A stretch of DNA of 64,000 nt, taken from DASSJM01 sp036280655. GTDB taxonomy: Bacteria > Actinomycetota > UBA4738 > HRBIN12. Under the pieces are notes generated by a model. That model saw nothing but the letters and a program-made list of their open reading frames with translations, was not told the DNA's origin and did no database searches. The DNA is taken from positions 1 to 64,000 of the forward strand of contig DASUQI010000019.1 of the NCBI GenBank assembly GCA_036280655.1. The letters are read 5' to 3'. Of the stretch, positions 1-6,698 are shown piece by piece (the stretch's first letter is position 1; every line of letters begins with the position of its first letter). The translations under genes and the position numbers were made by a program.

Positions 1-18
1 GTTCGGCTGGAAGCGTGC

Positions 19-255
19 ATGGACTTGTACCGCTTCCGGACCCTTTCTGAACTCGGTCTACCCGGTGTCCCTGGCCGCACCAATCCGCCCCGCGAGCGAC
101 CGAGCGTGGTCCACGTCCTGACGCTCCCGGACTTCGACCGGGTCGGCGCGATCCAGACCTACTGGGGGAACCCCGCTACCCGCACCTTCGGCGAGCTCCT
201 GATCGACTGCGAGGAGGATCGGGTCGTCCGAGCCGTGCTCGTCGGGAGGGCTTAG
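19..255 (+). CDS. Divergent member of a 78-aa repeat-associated protein family
   Basis: I do not recognise this family from elsewhere. The frame encodes 78 residues. From about residue 31 it matches the copy at 3948-4184: LTLPDFDR, GNPxTRTF, ELLIDCEEDR and RAVLVG. The first 30 residues do not resemble the MRPDELEHRL start of that copy, so the 5' half has been replaced or frameshifted. The usual tail VGMLRExER is also lost: a small indel turns it into VGRA and a stop. The 3' end (200-274) is the first of seven ~70-bp repeats found across 1-6.7 kb. It may be a decayed gene, and the start codon is uncertain because homology begins mid-frame. Confidence 0.45.
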   Translation: MDLYRFRTLSELGLPGVPGRTNPPRERPSVVHVLTLPDFDRVGAIQTYWGNPATRTFGELLIDCEEDRVVRAVLVGRA

Positions 256-274
256 GGAGATGGAGCGGAAGTAG
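200..274 (+). repeat. Repeat A, copy 1
   Basis: This begins TGATCGACTGCGAGGAGGAT and runs to the GAGCGGAAGTAG end. It corresponds to the family tail LID-x-EEDR..RAVLVGMLRE-x-ER, with a small indel near 249. It lies at the 3' end of the copy at 19-255, and an opposite-strand gene starts 5 bases later. Confidence 0.75.
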
Positions 275-278
275 CGAC

Positions 279-614
279 CTAACCCCAACCTCGAGGGTCG
301 GTTCGAATGGCTACCTCCGCAGGCGTCCCCTCCCGCTTGGCCACGAGGACGAATCGGTCGTTCTCCTGAACGATCACCTCGACGTCGTGAATGACATGCT
401 CCCTGACGACGCAGAACTGACGAGGGTCGTTTCGGATCCGCTCGTACTCGTCCCTCATCACCGCCATGAACTCGTCGCACTTCTCGTATCCGCACTCGCA
501 GACGATGTGGATGAACGAGCTGTCGGGAAGGGATTCGTGGGTCTGGTCGATCTGTTCGTTGATCTCCCTCGCAACCGCCTCGTTCTTGGCGATCCGTTCC
601 TCCCTGAAGCCCAT
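279..614 (-). CDS. Small conserved actinobacterial protein with CxCG metal-site-like motif
   Basis: The protein is 111 aa. I chose the ATG at 614 because GGGAG sits 8 bases upstream and because family members begin just before the RIAKNEAVAREINEQI segment. The centre holds VCECGYEKCDEF, a CxCGxxxC arrangement typical of a small actinobacterial family of unknown function. A DEYERIRNDPRQFCV stretch and a hydrophobic C-terminal beta region (VLVAKREG) follow. No signal peptide or membrane segment is visible. It points left and is bracketed by repeat A copies 1 and 2, which both run in the plus direction. The family match is from memory of the pattern; the function is unknown. Confidence 0.75.
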   Translation of the reverse strand: MGFREERIAKNEAVAREINEQIDQTHESLPDSSFIHIVCECGYEKCDEFMAVMRDEYERIRNDPRQFCVVREHVIHDVEVIVQENDRFVLVAKREGTPAEVAIRTDPRGWG

Positions 615-719
615 AACGGTGCTCCCATCCCTCTCCTGAATGGCACTCCATCGGATACCCGAAGTCGCGCCCCGGGGAACCCAGATCTGCTCGTTGACCA
701 CGCGCTTCACCGGACACAC

Positions 720-795
720 TGATCGATACCGAGGAGGACCGGACGCTCCGGGCAGTGCTGGTCGGGATGCTGCGGGGGATGGAGCGAGGGGCTAA
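720..795 (+). repeat. Repeat A, copy 2
   Basis: This reads TGATCGATACCGAGGAGGAC and onward, encoding IDTEEDRTLRAVLVGMLRGMER in frame without any 5' part of the gene family upstream. It lies between the start side of the CxCG gene and the next gene at 853. It is a stand-alone copy of the gene's 3' end. Confidence 0.8.
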
Positions 796-852
796 GGGGG
801 CTGCTTCTGACTGACGGTAACCTCCCTTATCCGTCGATAGGAGGGAGCCGTC

Positions 853-1257
853 ATGCGCAACACAGCGTCGATCGTGGCGATCGTGGTCGGAATCGTGATG
901 GCACTCACAGGAGTGGCCACCTGGTTCGTCGTGAGGGACACTCTTTCCGAGCAGGAGATCGTCGTCTCCGACGATGCCGACTGTTTGGCCGGAGACGAAG
1001 TGGACGGCCCGTTCTCGGCGTACTGCCAAGCAAGGGTGATCGACAAGCACACCAAGGAGATCACTGGCGGGAAGACCTATGCCGAACTTGACCAGGACGA
1101 CCCGAATCGGCCGATCGCAGCGGACTCGGCGTTTCTGCAGGCCTCGCTGTTCACGTCCGTTGTCGCCTTCGGAATTGCGGCCATGGCGGTGGTCGTCGGA
1201 ATCGTTTTGACGTTGATCGGCTTTGGTATGCGCGTGCCAGTCACGACGCGAGCCTGA
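853..1257 (+). CDS. Small two-helix membrane protein
   Basis: The protein is 134 aa. A strong ribosome site (GGAGGGAG) lies 6 bases before the ATG. An N-terminal hydrophobic helix (about residues 7-27, VAIVVGIVMALTGVATWFVV) and a C-terminal one (about 100-125, VVAFGIAAMAVVVGIVLTLIG) flank a polar loop with two cysteines (DCLAG and AYCQA), probably outside the membrane. Proteins of this layout are common in actinobacteria and often carry a misleading LigA-dioxygenase label; I see no catalytic motif. Its TGA stop codon is the first three bases of repeat A copy 3. The function is unknown. Confidence 0.8.
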   Translation: MRNTASIVAIVVGIVMALTGVATWFVVRDTLSEQEIVVSDDADCLAGDEVDGPFSAYCQARVIDKHTKEITGGKTYAELDQDDPNRPIAADSAFLQASLFTSVVAFGIAAMAVVVGIVLTLIGFGMRVPVTTRA

Positions 1258-1328
1258 TCGACGGCGAGTAGGAGCCGACGCTCCGGGCGGTGCTCGTCGG
1301 GATGCTGCGGGAGATGGAGCGGCGGTAG
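1255..1328 (+). repeat. Repeat A, copy 3
   Basis: TGATCGACGGCGAGTAGGAG starts on the stop codon of the preceding membrane-protein gene. In the repeat's coding frame it carries TAG at the second Glu of the EEDR motif, followed by TLRAVLVGMLREMERR and a TAG end. It keeps sequence identity although the frame is broken. Confidence 0.8.
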
Positions 1329-1340
1329 GCGACGCCGCAT

Positions 1341-1379
1341 CTGGGCGCGTGACGCCGGTCACGCGACGGCAGCGTTCAT
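1341..1379. repeat. Repeat B, copy 1 (palindrome)
   Basis: CTGGGCGCGTGAC-GCCG-GTCACGCGAC is followed by a CAGCGTTCAT flank. The arms CGCGTGAC/GTCACGCG at 1346-1365 pair perfectly over 8 bp around a 4-base loop. It lies 12 bases after repeat A copy 3 and just before the next gene. The repeat and its flanks recur at 1914 and 2669 in the same orientation. Confidence 0.8.
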
Positions 1380-1388
1380 CCTTCCCTT

Positions 1389-1904
1389 GTGCCTGGTGAC
1401 CGGGTGAGGCACCATCGATGGGTGGCGTCGGGAACCTATTCCAGGGGACGTCTACTCCTCTTCACCGGCGTCGTGGCCGTCACGCTCCTCTCCGGGCTGC
1501 TCGTTCTCCGATTCCTTGTCGCCGAATGGTCACCGGGCGCGGGATGGTTGCGCGTCGGATCGATCCAGGAAGTCCGCTCCCAAGGGGTGGTGTCGCTCCC
1601 CGAAGTACCGGCCTACGTCGTGGTAGACCCGCCGCGAATCCCGATCGCACTCCTGGCGTTGAGCACGCATCTCGGCGAGCGGGTCATCTACTGCCGGTCC
1701 TCGGGGTGGTTCGAGGACCCGGCACACGGCACGAAGTTCGACCGGCTGGGCAACTACGAACTCGGCCCTGCTCCGCGTGGCCTCGATCGACTGGCGACCC
1801 TCGTGCAGGACGGCGTCGTTTGGGTGAATCCGAACGAGGTCACGCTTGGGCCGCCGCGAGGATCACACCACATCAGGCCAGCCGGCCCGTTCTGTTCCTC
1901 GTAG
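1389..1904 (+). CDS. Membrane-anchored Rieske-fold protein with incomplete cluster ligands
   Basis: The protein is 171 aa with a GTG start; later GTGs at 1403 and 1421 are possible. One N-terminal membrane helix (about residues 23-45) is followed by an extracytoplasmic beta domain. The stretch VIYCRSSGWFEDPAHGTKFD, then GNYELGPAPRGLDR and VVWVNP, follows the layout of Rieske [2Fe-2S] proteins (CxH ... CxxH, then GPAPRxL). Here the first motif is C-R-S instead of C-x-H, and the second keeps only the His of AHG. Only one Cys and one His of the four ligands are obvious, so it probably binds no normal cluster. Repeat B copies lie on both sides. The fold assignment is inference. Confidence 0.65.
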   Translation: MPGDRVRHHRWVASGTYSRGRLLLFTGVVAVTLLSGLLVLRFLVAEWSPGAGWLRVGSIQEVRSQGVVSLPEVPAYVVVDPPRIPIALLALSTHLGERVIYCRSSGWFEDPAHGTKFDRLGNYELGPAPRGLDRLATLVQDGVVWVNPNEVTLGPPRGSHHIRPAGPFCSS

Positions 1905-1913
1905 ACCGCCGGC

Positions 1914-1953
1914 CTGGGCGCGTGACTCCGGTCACGCGATGGCGGCGTACATG
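1914..1953. repeat. Repeat B, copy 2 (palindrome)
   Basis: CTGGGCGCGTGAC-TCCG-GTCACGCGAT is followed by the conserved GGCGGCGTACATGG flank. The 8-bp arms at 1919-1938 are perfect. It sits between two convergent genes (ends at 1904 and 2018), where it could terminate both. The conserved flanks go beyond what a terminator needs. Confidence 0.8.
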
Positions 1954-2017
1954 GGCCGTGGTAAGGCAACCGCGATTTCGACTCAGGTGCGAGGAGCGTT
2001 GGCGGACCGACCCGGTC

Positions 2018-2500
2018 TCAGAGCACCTTGTAGTAGACGACCACCGGCAGAGGTGTCATGCCCAGGCTGTCGTACAAGGCTCGAGCGGGCGCGTGGAAGT
2101 CGTCTCCGCCGGTGCCCAGCGAGACCACCTCGATGCCGTGGCGTCTCATGTCGTCGAACGCGTGGGCGCACAATGCGGAGGCGACATGGTGACGTCGATG
2201 GGCTGATTCGACAGCCATGGGCCCGATCTCACCGCTGCGCTTCTCCGGTCGCATCGTCCACGCGATGAAGCCCACGATCTCGTCGTGGTCCTCAGCGACC
2301 ACCACATACTTGCCGTTGTCGGGATCATGGAGGCCCTGCCACTGGTTGCGATAGTCCTCGCGCCAATTGCCGTGCTGGTTCGCCGCCACGGTGTCGCCAA
2401 CGATTCCGGGGAATGACTGCTCGTGGAAGGGACCGAAGGTGGCGATGGTCAACTCAAGAAGCCGGCCCAGATCAGCCGATCGGAACGGACGCACGTCCAT
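2018..2500 (-). CDS. GNAT-family N-acetyltransferase
   Basis: The protein is 160 aa. I chose the ATG at 2500 because the fold begins at once (DVRPFRSADLGRLLELT), with a weak AGG-rich ribosome site upstream. The acetyl-CoA-binding region is recognisable: VVVAEDHDEIVGFIAW (beta 4), IGPMAVESAHRRHHVASALC (motif A, a variant of the Q/RxxGxG/A loop) and ARALYDSLGMTPLPVVVYYK at the C-terminus, as in many GNATs. The substrate cannot be told. It is enclosed by repeat B copies 2 and 3, with the opposite orientation to the Rieske-fold gene between copies 1 and 2. Confidence 0.85.
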   Translation of the reverse strand: MDVRPFRSADLGRLLELTIATFGPFHEQSFPGIVGDTVAANQHGNWREDYRNQWQGLHDPDNGKYVVVAEDHDEIVGFIAWTMRPEKRSGEIGPMAVESAHRRHHVASALCAHAFDDMRRHGIEVVSLGTGGDDFHAPARALYDSLGMTPLPVVVYYKVL

Positions 2501-2668
2501 GATGCCTGCCTTTCGTCTGAGGGCGTAGAGCATTCCCACTCGATCTAGGATCGAGTGGCGTCGCGCGGCTCAGAACGAGCCGTCCCTCAGGAGCGGGTGC
2601 GCCCGGCGGCAAAACACGGCATGTGCGCGACTCTACCCTGACGGCAGCAGACATCCGCGTAGTCCAGC

Positions 2669-2706
2669 CTGGGCGCGTGACGCCGGTCACGCTACAGCGG
2701 CGTACA
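2669..2706. repeat. Repeat B, copy 3 (palindrome)
   Basis: CTGGGCGCGTGAC-GCCG-GTCACGCTAC with the GCGGCGTACAT flank ends exactly where the next minus-strand reading frame stops (2707). The left arm pairs over 7 bp; the eighth pair is lost (G to T). The orientation of the flanks is the same as in copies 1 and 2. Confidence 0.8.
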
Positions 2707-3452
2707 TCAGGAACCCATGGTGGTCCTGCTCAGTTGGACGCCGTAACCCTCTTCATCGCCTGCGATCTCGATGAGCGACCACCCTGTTCCCTCGATGAGC
2801 GGGCCAATGTCGCCGGGCGCGATATTGATCTGATCCCACCAGGGGGTAACGAGCGAGCCGTAATGCAGTCGGAGCCGGACATGTCCCCGATGGAACCCCT
2901 CCTCATCGTTCCGCTCCCCATATCCGAGATCGGCGGGATCATCGCTCGCCGGATCGACCGAATCACCAATCAGTACTCCCCCCATATCGATGTCATCTGC
3001 GCAAGCCGCCTGAGGAGAGCGCGGGTCGGCTCCCAATCTCCCGCGAGCCCAAGGTTCCCGCACATGAGGAGGATGGTGTCCCAAACCTCGTCAGCAGGTA
3101 GGTCCCGGAGGTCGGCGCATAGGACGTTGCGGATCCCCCGCGCTCGACAAACCGACACGGCCCCCGGCGAGATATCGACGGCGGTCACGTCGTGTCCGAG
3201 GCCCTGCAGATGCAGGGAATGACGTCCCGCTCCGGCGCCGAGGTCCAACACGGCTCCTGTCGCACGATGGATCAGACGCTGCTCCCACGGAGCCCAGGCC
3301 TCGAATGGAAGGAAGAAGTCTGCTGGCTGGAGGTCCGCAGCGCGGATCCCGCCATCATCGCTCTCAAGCATCAACGGCGGTCCGTGCCGTCCTTCGTGGT
3401 GATCGATTAACGCTCGGCCGAACGCATCCTGGATAGGATCCACGGGCGCCAT
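2707..3452 (-). pseudogene. Class I SAM-dependent methyltransferase, split by a frameshift
   Basis: The first frame (3452 to about 2978) has ATGAVLDLGAGAGRHSLHLQ, the SAM-binding motif I, then VTAVDISPGAVSVCRARG (motif II) and ILLMCGNLGLAG. It then runs into WGEY-stop. The rest of the protein continues one frame over from GGVLIGDSVDP to VQLSRTTMGS at 2707. The two frames join at a run of six C on the plus strand (2978-2983); one more base would restore a ~248-aa methyltransferase. This is either a real single-base deletion, a sequencing or assembly error, or slippage. Substrate unknown. Repeat B copy 3 follows the stop directly. Confidence 0.75.
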
Positions 3453-3553
3453 CGACCAACCCTAGCGCCACCAGCGTCATGCCTCCCTATTTCGTTCCCG
3501 TCGGTTGGCACGCCAGGAACAGGGTGACGGTTCCACGGCGTAGCCTCAGGCCG

Positions 3554-3661
3554 ATGAGGCCCGACCAACTCGAGCGCCGGCTGCAGCGGGACCTCGACGC
3601 GCTCCCCAAGGCCGCCCGCGCCGAGCCCCTCCGCGTCCTGATGCTCCCCGACCTCGAGCGG
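3554..3661 (+). pseudogene. 5' fragment of the 78-aa repeat family
   Basis: MRPDQLERRLQRDLDALPK and onward to LMLPDLER matches the first 36 residues of the copy at 3948, and the ~25 bases before the ATG are also alike (CGGCGTAGCCTC). After LPDLER the similarity ends and the frame runs into the next small gene. This is the complement of the 3'-only repeats, so the family breaks at both ends. Not functional as a full protein. Confidence 0.6.
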
Positions 3662-3725
3662 AATCAACTGCCCGCCAGCCACTCGCCGATAACTCACGGG
3701 AAGGGGCAAAGGGAGGCAGCAAGCG

Positions 3726-3863
3726 ATGAGAGCCATCCTGCTCATTCCAGCGGCGGTGGCCGTCATCCTCGCCCTGGTGTACTTCGTGGCACGACGGGAC
3801 GACGAGGATGACGACGACCGGGGGATCCTTGGTGTACTGGTCGATCTCCTGAGTTGGTGGTAG
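3726..3863 (+). CDS. 45-aa single-pass membrane peptide
   Basis: It has an ATG with a good ribosome site (AAAGGGAGG, about 10 bases upstream). One hydrophobic helix (IPAAVAVILALVYFVA, residues 6-21) is followed by an acidic cluster RRDDEDDDDR and a hydrophobic end GVLVDLLSWW. It lies between the truncated copy and the nearly complete copy of the 78-aa family. There is no recognisable family; it could be a small stress or anchor protein. The ribosome site and codon use make translation likely. Confidence 0.55.
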   Translation: MRAILLIPAAVAVILALVYFVARRDDEDDDDRGILGVLVDLLSWW

Positions 3864-3947
3864 AGGTCAGAAGGGTCGAGCAGTTAGCTTCTGAAAACCA
3901 GGCGTCTCCGACACGCCGGCGACGGTCCGACGGCGTAGCCTCCGACC

Positions 3948-4184
3948 ATGAGACCCGACGAGCTTGAGCACCGGCTCCAGGAATACCTCGATGCCCTCCC
4001 TCCCGCCGCACGCGCCGAACTCCTCCGCGTCCTGACGCTGCCGGACTTCGACCGCGCCGACCGGATCGGCGAGTACTACGGCAATCCGAAGACGCGGACG
4101 TTCGCCGAGCTGCTGATCGACGCCTAGGAGGATCGCTGCCTGCGGGCGGTGCTAGTGGGGATGCTCAGGGAAGCCGAACGCTAG
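3948..4184 (+). pseudogene. Most complete copy of the 78-aa repeat family, with an amber stop
   Basis: This copy shows the whole family layout: MRPDELEHRLQEYLDALP, AARAELLRVLTLPDFDR, IGEYYGNPKTRTF, AELLIDA, then TAG at 4125-4127 where the other copies have Glu, and on in the same frame to EDRCLRAVLVGMLREAER and a TAG at 4182. Read through, it gives 78 aa; stopping at the amber codon gives 59 aa. The predicted protein is helical and acidic, with no signal or membrane segment and no known domain. Its 3' 71 bases (4114-4184) are repeat A copy 4. A perfect hairpin follows. The function is unknown. Confidence 0.6.
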
Positions 4185-4204
4185 CCGCGGATCTCGAGCA
4201 GCAG

Positions 4205-4231
4205 TTGGCCCCGACCGAATGCCGGGGCCAA
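4205..4231. terminator. Bidirectional hairpin terminator
   Basis: TTGGCCCCG / CGGGGCCAA is a perfect 9-bp stem with a 9-base loop. It sits between a plus-strand copy ending at 4184 and a minus-strand gene ending at 4251. There is no clear T-run. The position between convergent genes supports termination. Confidence 0.6.
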
Positions 4232-4250
4232 CCGTCAGTACCGGTACAAA

Positions 4251-4559
4251 TTAGGGGTGCGACACCTGCCCCGTTCCGCCCTGGCAGAGTCCGCCCCACC
4301 CTACGTCGCCCGGCGTGCCGAAGTAGAAGTTCCACGAATCCGCCGCGGTCTGAACCTGGGACTCGTTCTGTCCTTCCTCCGAGTCGAAGTCATTCAGCCC
4401 GCTCGCAGCGCAGGCCGAGTTCGCGTGATTCAGAGCCCCCGTTTCATTGGTGTTGTCCGCCTGATTTGGGGGACCCTTGACCTCGCCGGCGAACGCCCCG
4501 CTCGCTCCAGCAACAACGAGCATGGCAGCAGAAACTGCAACCACTAGCAGCCGCTTCAT
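4251..4559 (-). CDS. Small secreted protein of unknown function
   Basis: The protein is 102 aa. It has a classic signal peptide (MKRLL, then VVAVSAAMLVVAGASGAFA, cleavage after AFA). The mature part is short, polar and Asn/Gly-rich, with two cysteines (SACAAS and GLCQGG) that could form a disulfide, and the motif GPPNQADNTNE ... NHANSACAASGLND. The ATG is preceded by AAGGGGG. Similar small secreted actinobacterial proteins with an ANSxCAxSGLND core exist, to my memory all without known function. It converges on the hairpin at 4205. Confidence 0.75.
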   Translation of the reverse strand: MKRLLVVAVSAAMLVVAGASGAFAGEVKGPPNQADNTNETGALNHANSACAASGLNDFDSEEGQNESQVQTAADSWNFYFGTPGDVGWGGLCQGGTGQVSHP

Positions 4560-4863
4560 CTGACCCCCTTCTGATCGGATCTCCCGACTGGGATGCTATG
4601 CCTTCACCTCGAGCTCGAACCATCACTCAAGGGGCGTAGACGATCTACGCTGCCACGGCGAGCCGGTCCTGAGCTTAACGGGCGGTTCTAACAGAGGAAC
4701 TCGAGCTGCTCCATCCACGTGAAGACCGGCTCGATCTCGTTCCCCACCGCTTCGCGCCGCCGTCGTAGGTGCTCATCCATGCCGAACGTCCCGACGGGGC
4801 CCACGGATTGCCGCTGGGCCACCGATCGACCGGCGCGGGGAAGTCGGCGCGGGGCGGCGCAGC
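4560..4863. other. Stretch with no complete gene; small minus-strand remnant
   Basis: No complete gene is visible in these 304 bases. The left end is the 5' region of the secreted-protein gene. On the minus strand a 30-residue open frame (4688-4780) ends NEIEPVFTWMEQLEFLC and may be the last piece of a lost gene. I do not recognise it. Confidence 0.35.
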
Positions 4864-4949
4864 TGATCGACTAGCTGATCGCTCACGCCGAGGAGGATCG
4901 GACGCTGAGGGCGGTGCTCGTCGGGATGCTGCGGAAAGCTGACCGGTAG
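4864..4949 (+). repeat. Repeat A, copy 5
   Basis: TGATCGACTAGCTGATCGCT is followed by CGCCGAGGAGGATCGGACGC and ends GACCGGTAG. The first part is partly duplicated (two TGATCG within 12 bases), giving a longer copy. The rest encodes EEDRTLRAVLVGMLRKADR. No 5' part of the family lies before it. Confidence 0.75.
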
Positions 4950-4961
4950 AGTGGAGCCGCG

Positions 4962-5456
4962 CTACTCGACGGTGAAGCCGGCCCGCATCCCCTGCTGGTA
5001 GTGGACGATCGTCTCGTCGTCCTCGTCCTCGACGATGTTGCAGATCAGGACGTAGCTCCCCGCGTCGAGCGAGACCGAGAGGGTCGGCGAGTCCCCGACC
5101 GCGATGTCCTCGATCTCGTCGATGAGCTCGACCCCCTCACCCTCTTCGTCCACCGAGCCGTCGGGCGCGGTAGGCAGCGCATCGGGGGCGAGGTCGGTCC
5201 TGAATACGACGAACTCGTGTGTATCCTCCGGCCCCTCGTTGGTCACGTTGAAGGTCACGTCGCCCGCAGGTGCAGAGTCATCGGCCGGAAGGACCGCGAA
5301 CTCTTGCAGGGTCACCGCGACGGTGGTGCCACCACCGTCCGTCTCGCCGGTGGCCTCCCCGTCTTCGTCCGAGTCGCATGCCGCCGCGACGAGAGTCAAC
5401 GCAGCAAGTATCGACAGCAACGAGGCGGTTCGACGATGGCGCATGTCACCAGCCAT
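4962..5456 (-). CDS. Cupredoxin-like lipoprotein
   Basis: The protein is 164 aa. The ATG at 5456 has GGAGGG 5 bases upstream. A signal peptide ends in a lipobox (LTLVAAAC), so the Cys is the likely lipidated first residue. An acidic Gly-rich linker and a cupredoxin-type beta domain follow: VTLQEFAVLPA, VTFNVTNEGPEDTHEFVV, LDAGSYVLICNIVE and VHYQQGMRAGFTVE. The His of DTHEF, Cys of ICN, His of VHY and Met of GMR fit a type I copper site (H, C, H, M), though the Cys-His spacing is lengthened by an acidic DEDDE insert. It would be an electron carrier or copper-binding protein outside the membrane. It sits between repeat A copies 5 and 6. Confidence 0.8.
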   Translation of the reverse strand: MAGDMRHRRTASLLSILAALTLVAAACDSDEDGEATGETDGGGTTVAVTLQEFAVLPADDSAPAGDVTFNVTNEGPEDTHEFVVFRTDLAPDALPTAPDGSVDEEGEGVELIDEIEDIAVGDSPTLSVSLDAGSYVLICNIVEDEDDETIVHYQQGMRAGFTVE

Positions 5457-5584
5457 GGCGCCCTCCTCTCATCGTTTCTCCTTGACGTAAGGCTGAGCCT
5501 GTTCCGCTTGGCCACCCATTCCCATGGACGAGGGTCCCGTCCCCGGCGGGCCATATGACCGGACGATCCGGCGGGAGTGTTCCT

Positions 5585-5652
5585 GCGAGGAGGACCGGAC
5601 GCTCCGGGCGGTGCTGGTCGGGATGCTGCGGGAGGCCGACCGTCCTCGGTAA
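5585..5652 (+). repeat. Repeat A, copy 6
   Basis: GCGAGGAGGACCGGACGCTC runs through to GTCCTCGGTAA, encoding EEDRTLRAVLVGMLREADRPR. The TGATCGAC left end of other copies is missing. The ends of this copy could also pair imperfectly (CGAGGA / TCCTCG). Confidence 0.8.
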
Positions 5653-5736
5653 GACGCGGGTCTGAGTGTCGCCCTGCGCCCCGACTTGCTAGTTCGATAG
5701 GGTCGGGTTGCCTTTCACCCGACCGGAGGGGCCGTC

Positions 5737-6597
5737 ATGGCGTCAATGTCTGAGCGGGAGAACCGGGAAATCGAGGCGGCCAACGCCTCCGGCACCACCC
5801 CGGTCGTCTTCATCCACGGCCTCTGGCTGCTGCCGAGCAGCTGGGCCAACTGGACGGACTTCTTCAAGCAGGCCGGGTATGCACCGCTGACGCCGGACTG
5901 GCCGGGCGATCCTGAGACGGTCGAAGAGGCTCGGGCGAACCCCGACGCGCTCGCCAAGGTGACCTTGAAGCAGGCCGCCGACCACGCCGGCGAGATCATC
6001 GGTGCCTTGGAGAAGAAGCCGGTGGTCATGGGCCACTCGACCGGGGGCCTGGTGGCGCAGATGCTCGCGGGGCGCGGCCTCTCGGCGGTTACGGTGGCGA
6101 TCGATCCCGGCGTCTTCCGCGGTGTTCTGCCGCTGCCGGCCTCCACACTCAAGGTGGCGGGCCCGTTCCTCGTCAACCCGGCCACGCGCGGCCGCGCGAT
6201 CACGCTTACGTTCGACCAGTTCACGTACGGATGGGCGAACGCGCTGGACGAGACGGAGGCGAAAGAGCTCTACGACACGTATCACGTCGCCGGCTCGGGG
6301 ATCGCTCTCGCGCAGATGGGCAATGCGAACCTCAACCCGTGGACGGAGTCGAAGGTGGACACGAATACCCCCGACCGCGGTCCTTTGCTGATCATCGATG
6401 GCGAGAAGGACCACACGGTGCCGTGGGCGATCGCGAACGCGGCCTACAAGCGGCAGAAACGCAACCCCGGCCTGACGGAGATCGTGAAGATGCCCAACCG
6501 TGGCCACTCGCTGACCATCGATCACGGCTGGCAGGAGGTCGCGCAGACCGCGCTCGATTTCGTCAAGCGGTTCGTCCCCGCCAAGCCGACCCCCTGA
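5737..6597 (+). CDS. Alpha/beta-hydrolase
   Basis: The protein is 286 aa with an ATG after GGAGGGG. It is a standard alpha/beta-hydrolase: PVVFIHGLWL (oxyanion strand and HG), VVMGHSTGGLVAQML (nucleophile elbow with Ser of GHSTGG), IIDGEKDHTVPW (acid Asp) and PNRGHSLTIDHGW (catalytic His). No signal peptide is visible, so it is cytoplasmic. The lid region (FDQFTYGWANALDETEAKEL) is typical of esterases or non-heme peroxidase-like hydrolases; the substrate is unknown. The TGA stop is also the first three bases of repeat A copy 7, the same arrangement as at 1255. Single cargo gene between repeats 6 and 7. Confidence 0.9.
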   Translation: MASMSERENREIEAANASGTTPVVFIHGLWLLPSSWANWTDFFKQAGYAPLTPDWPGDPETVEEARANPDALAKVTLKQAADHAGEIIGALEKKPVVMGHSTGGLVAQMLAGRGLSAVTVAIDPGVFRGVLPLPASTLKVAGPFLVNPATRGRAITLTFDQFTYGWANALDETEAKELYDTYHVAGSGIALAQMGNANLNPWTESKVDTNTPDRGPLLIIDGEKDHTVPWAIANAAYKRQKRNPGLTEIVKMPNRGHSLTIDHGWQEVAQTALDFVKRFVPAKPTP

Positions 6598-6668
6598 TCG
6601 ACTGCGAGGAGGATCGGACGCTCCGAGCGGTGCTCGTCGGCATGCTGCGGGATGGCTGGGAGCGATAG
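6595..6668 (+). repeat. Repeat A, copy 7
   Basis: TGATCGACTGCGAGGAGGAT starts on the stop codon of the hydrolase gene. It encodes IDCEEDRTLRAVLVGMLRDGWER and a TAG. The next gene begins 30 bases on. Confidence 0.85.
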
Positions 6669-6698
6669 GGAGCGCGAGCACCGAAAAGGAGAAGAGCA

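Noticed and set aside
853..1257. LigA-type ring-opening dioxygenase label for the 2-TM protein
   Set aside because: The label is a common misannotation; the protein is two membrane helices with no dioxygenase residues.
58..1362. A 434-residue minus-strand frame over the first small genes
   Set aside because: It overlaps well-supported genes with ribosome sites and contains only repetitive Arg/Gly-rich sequence.
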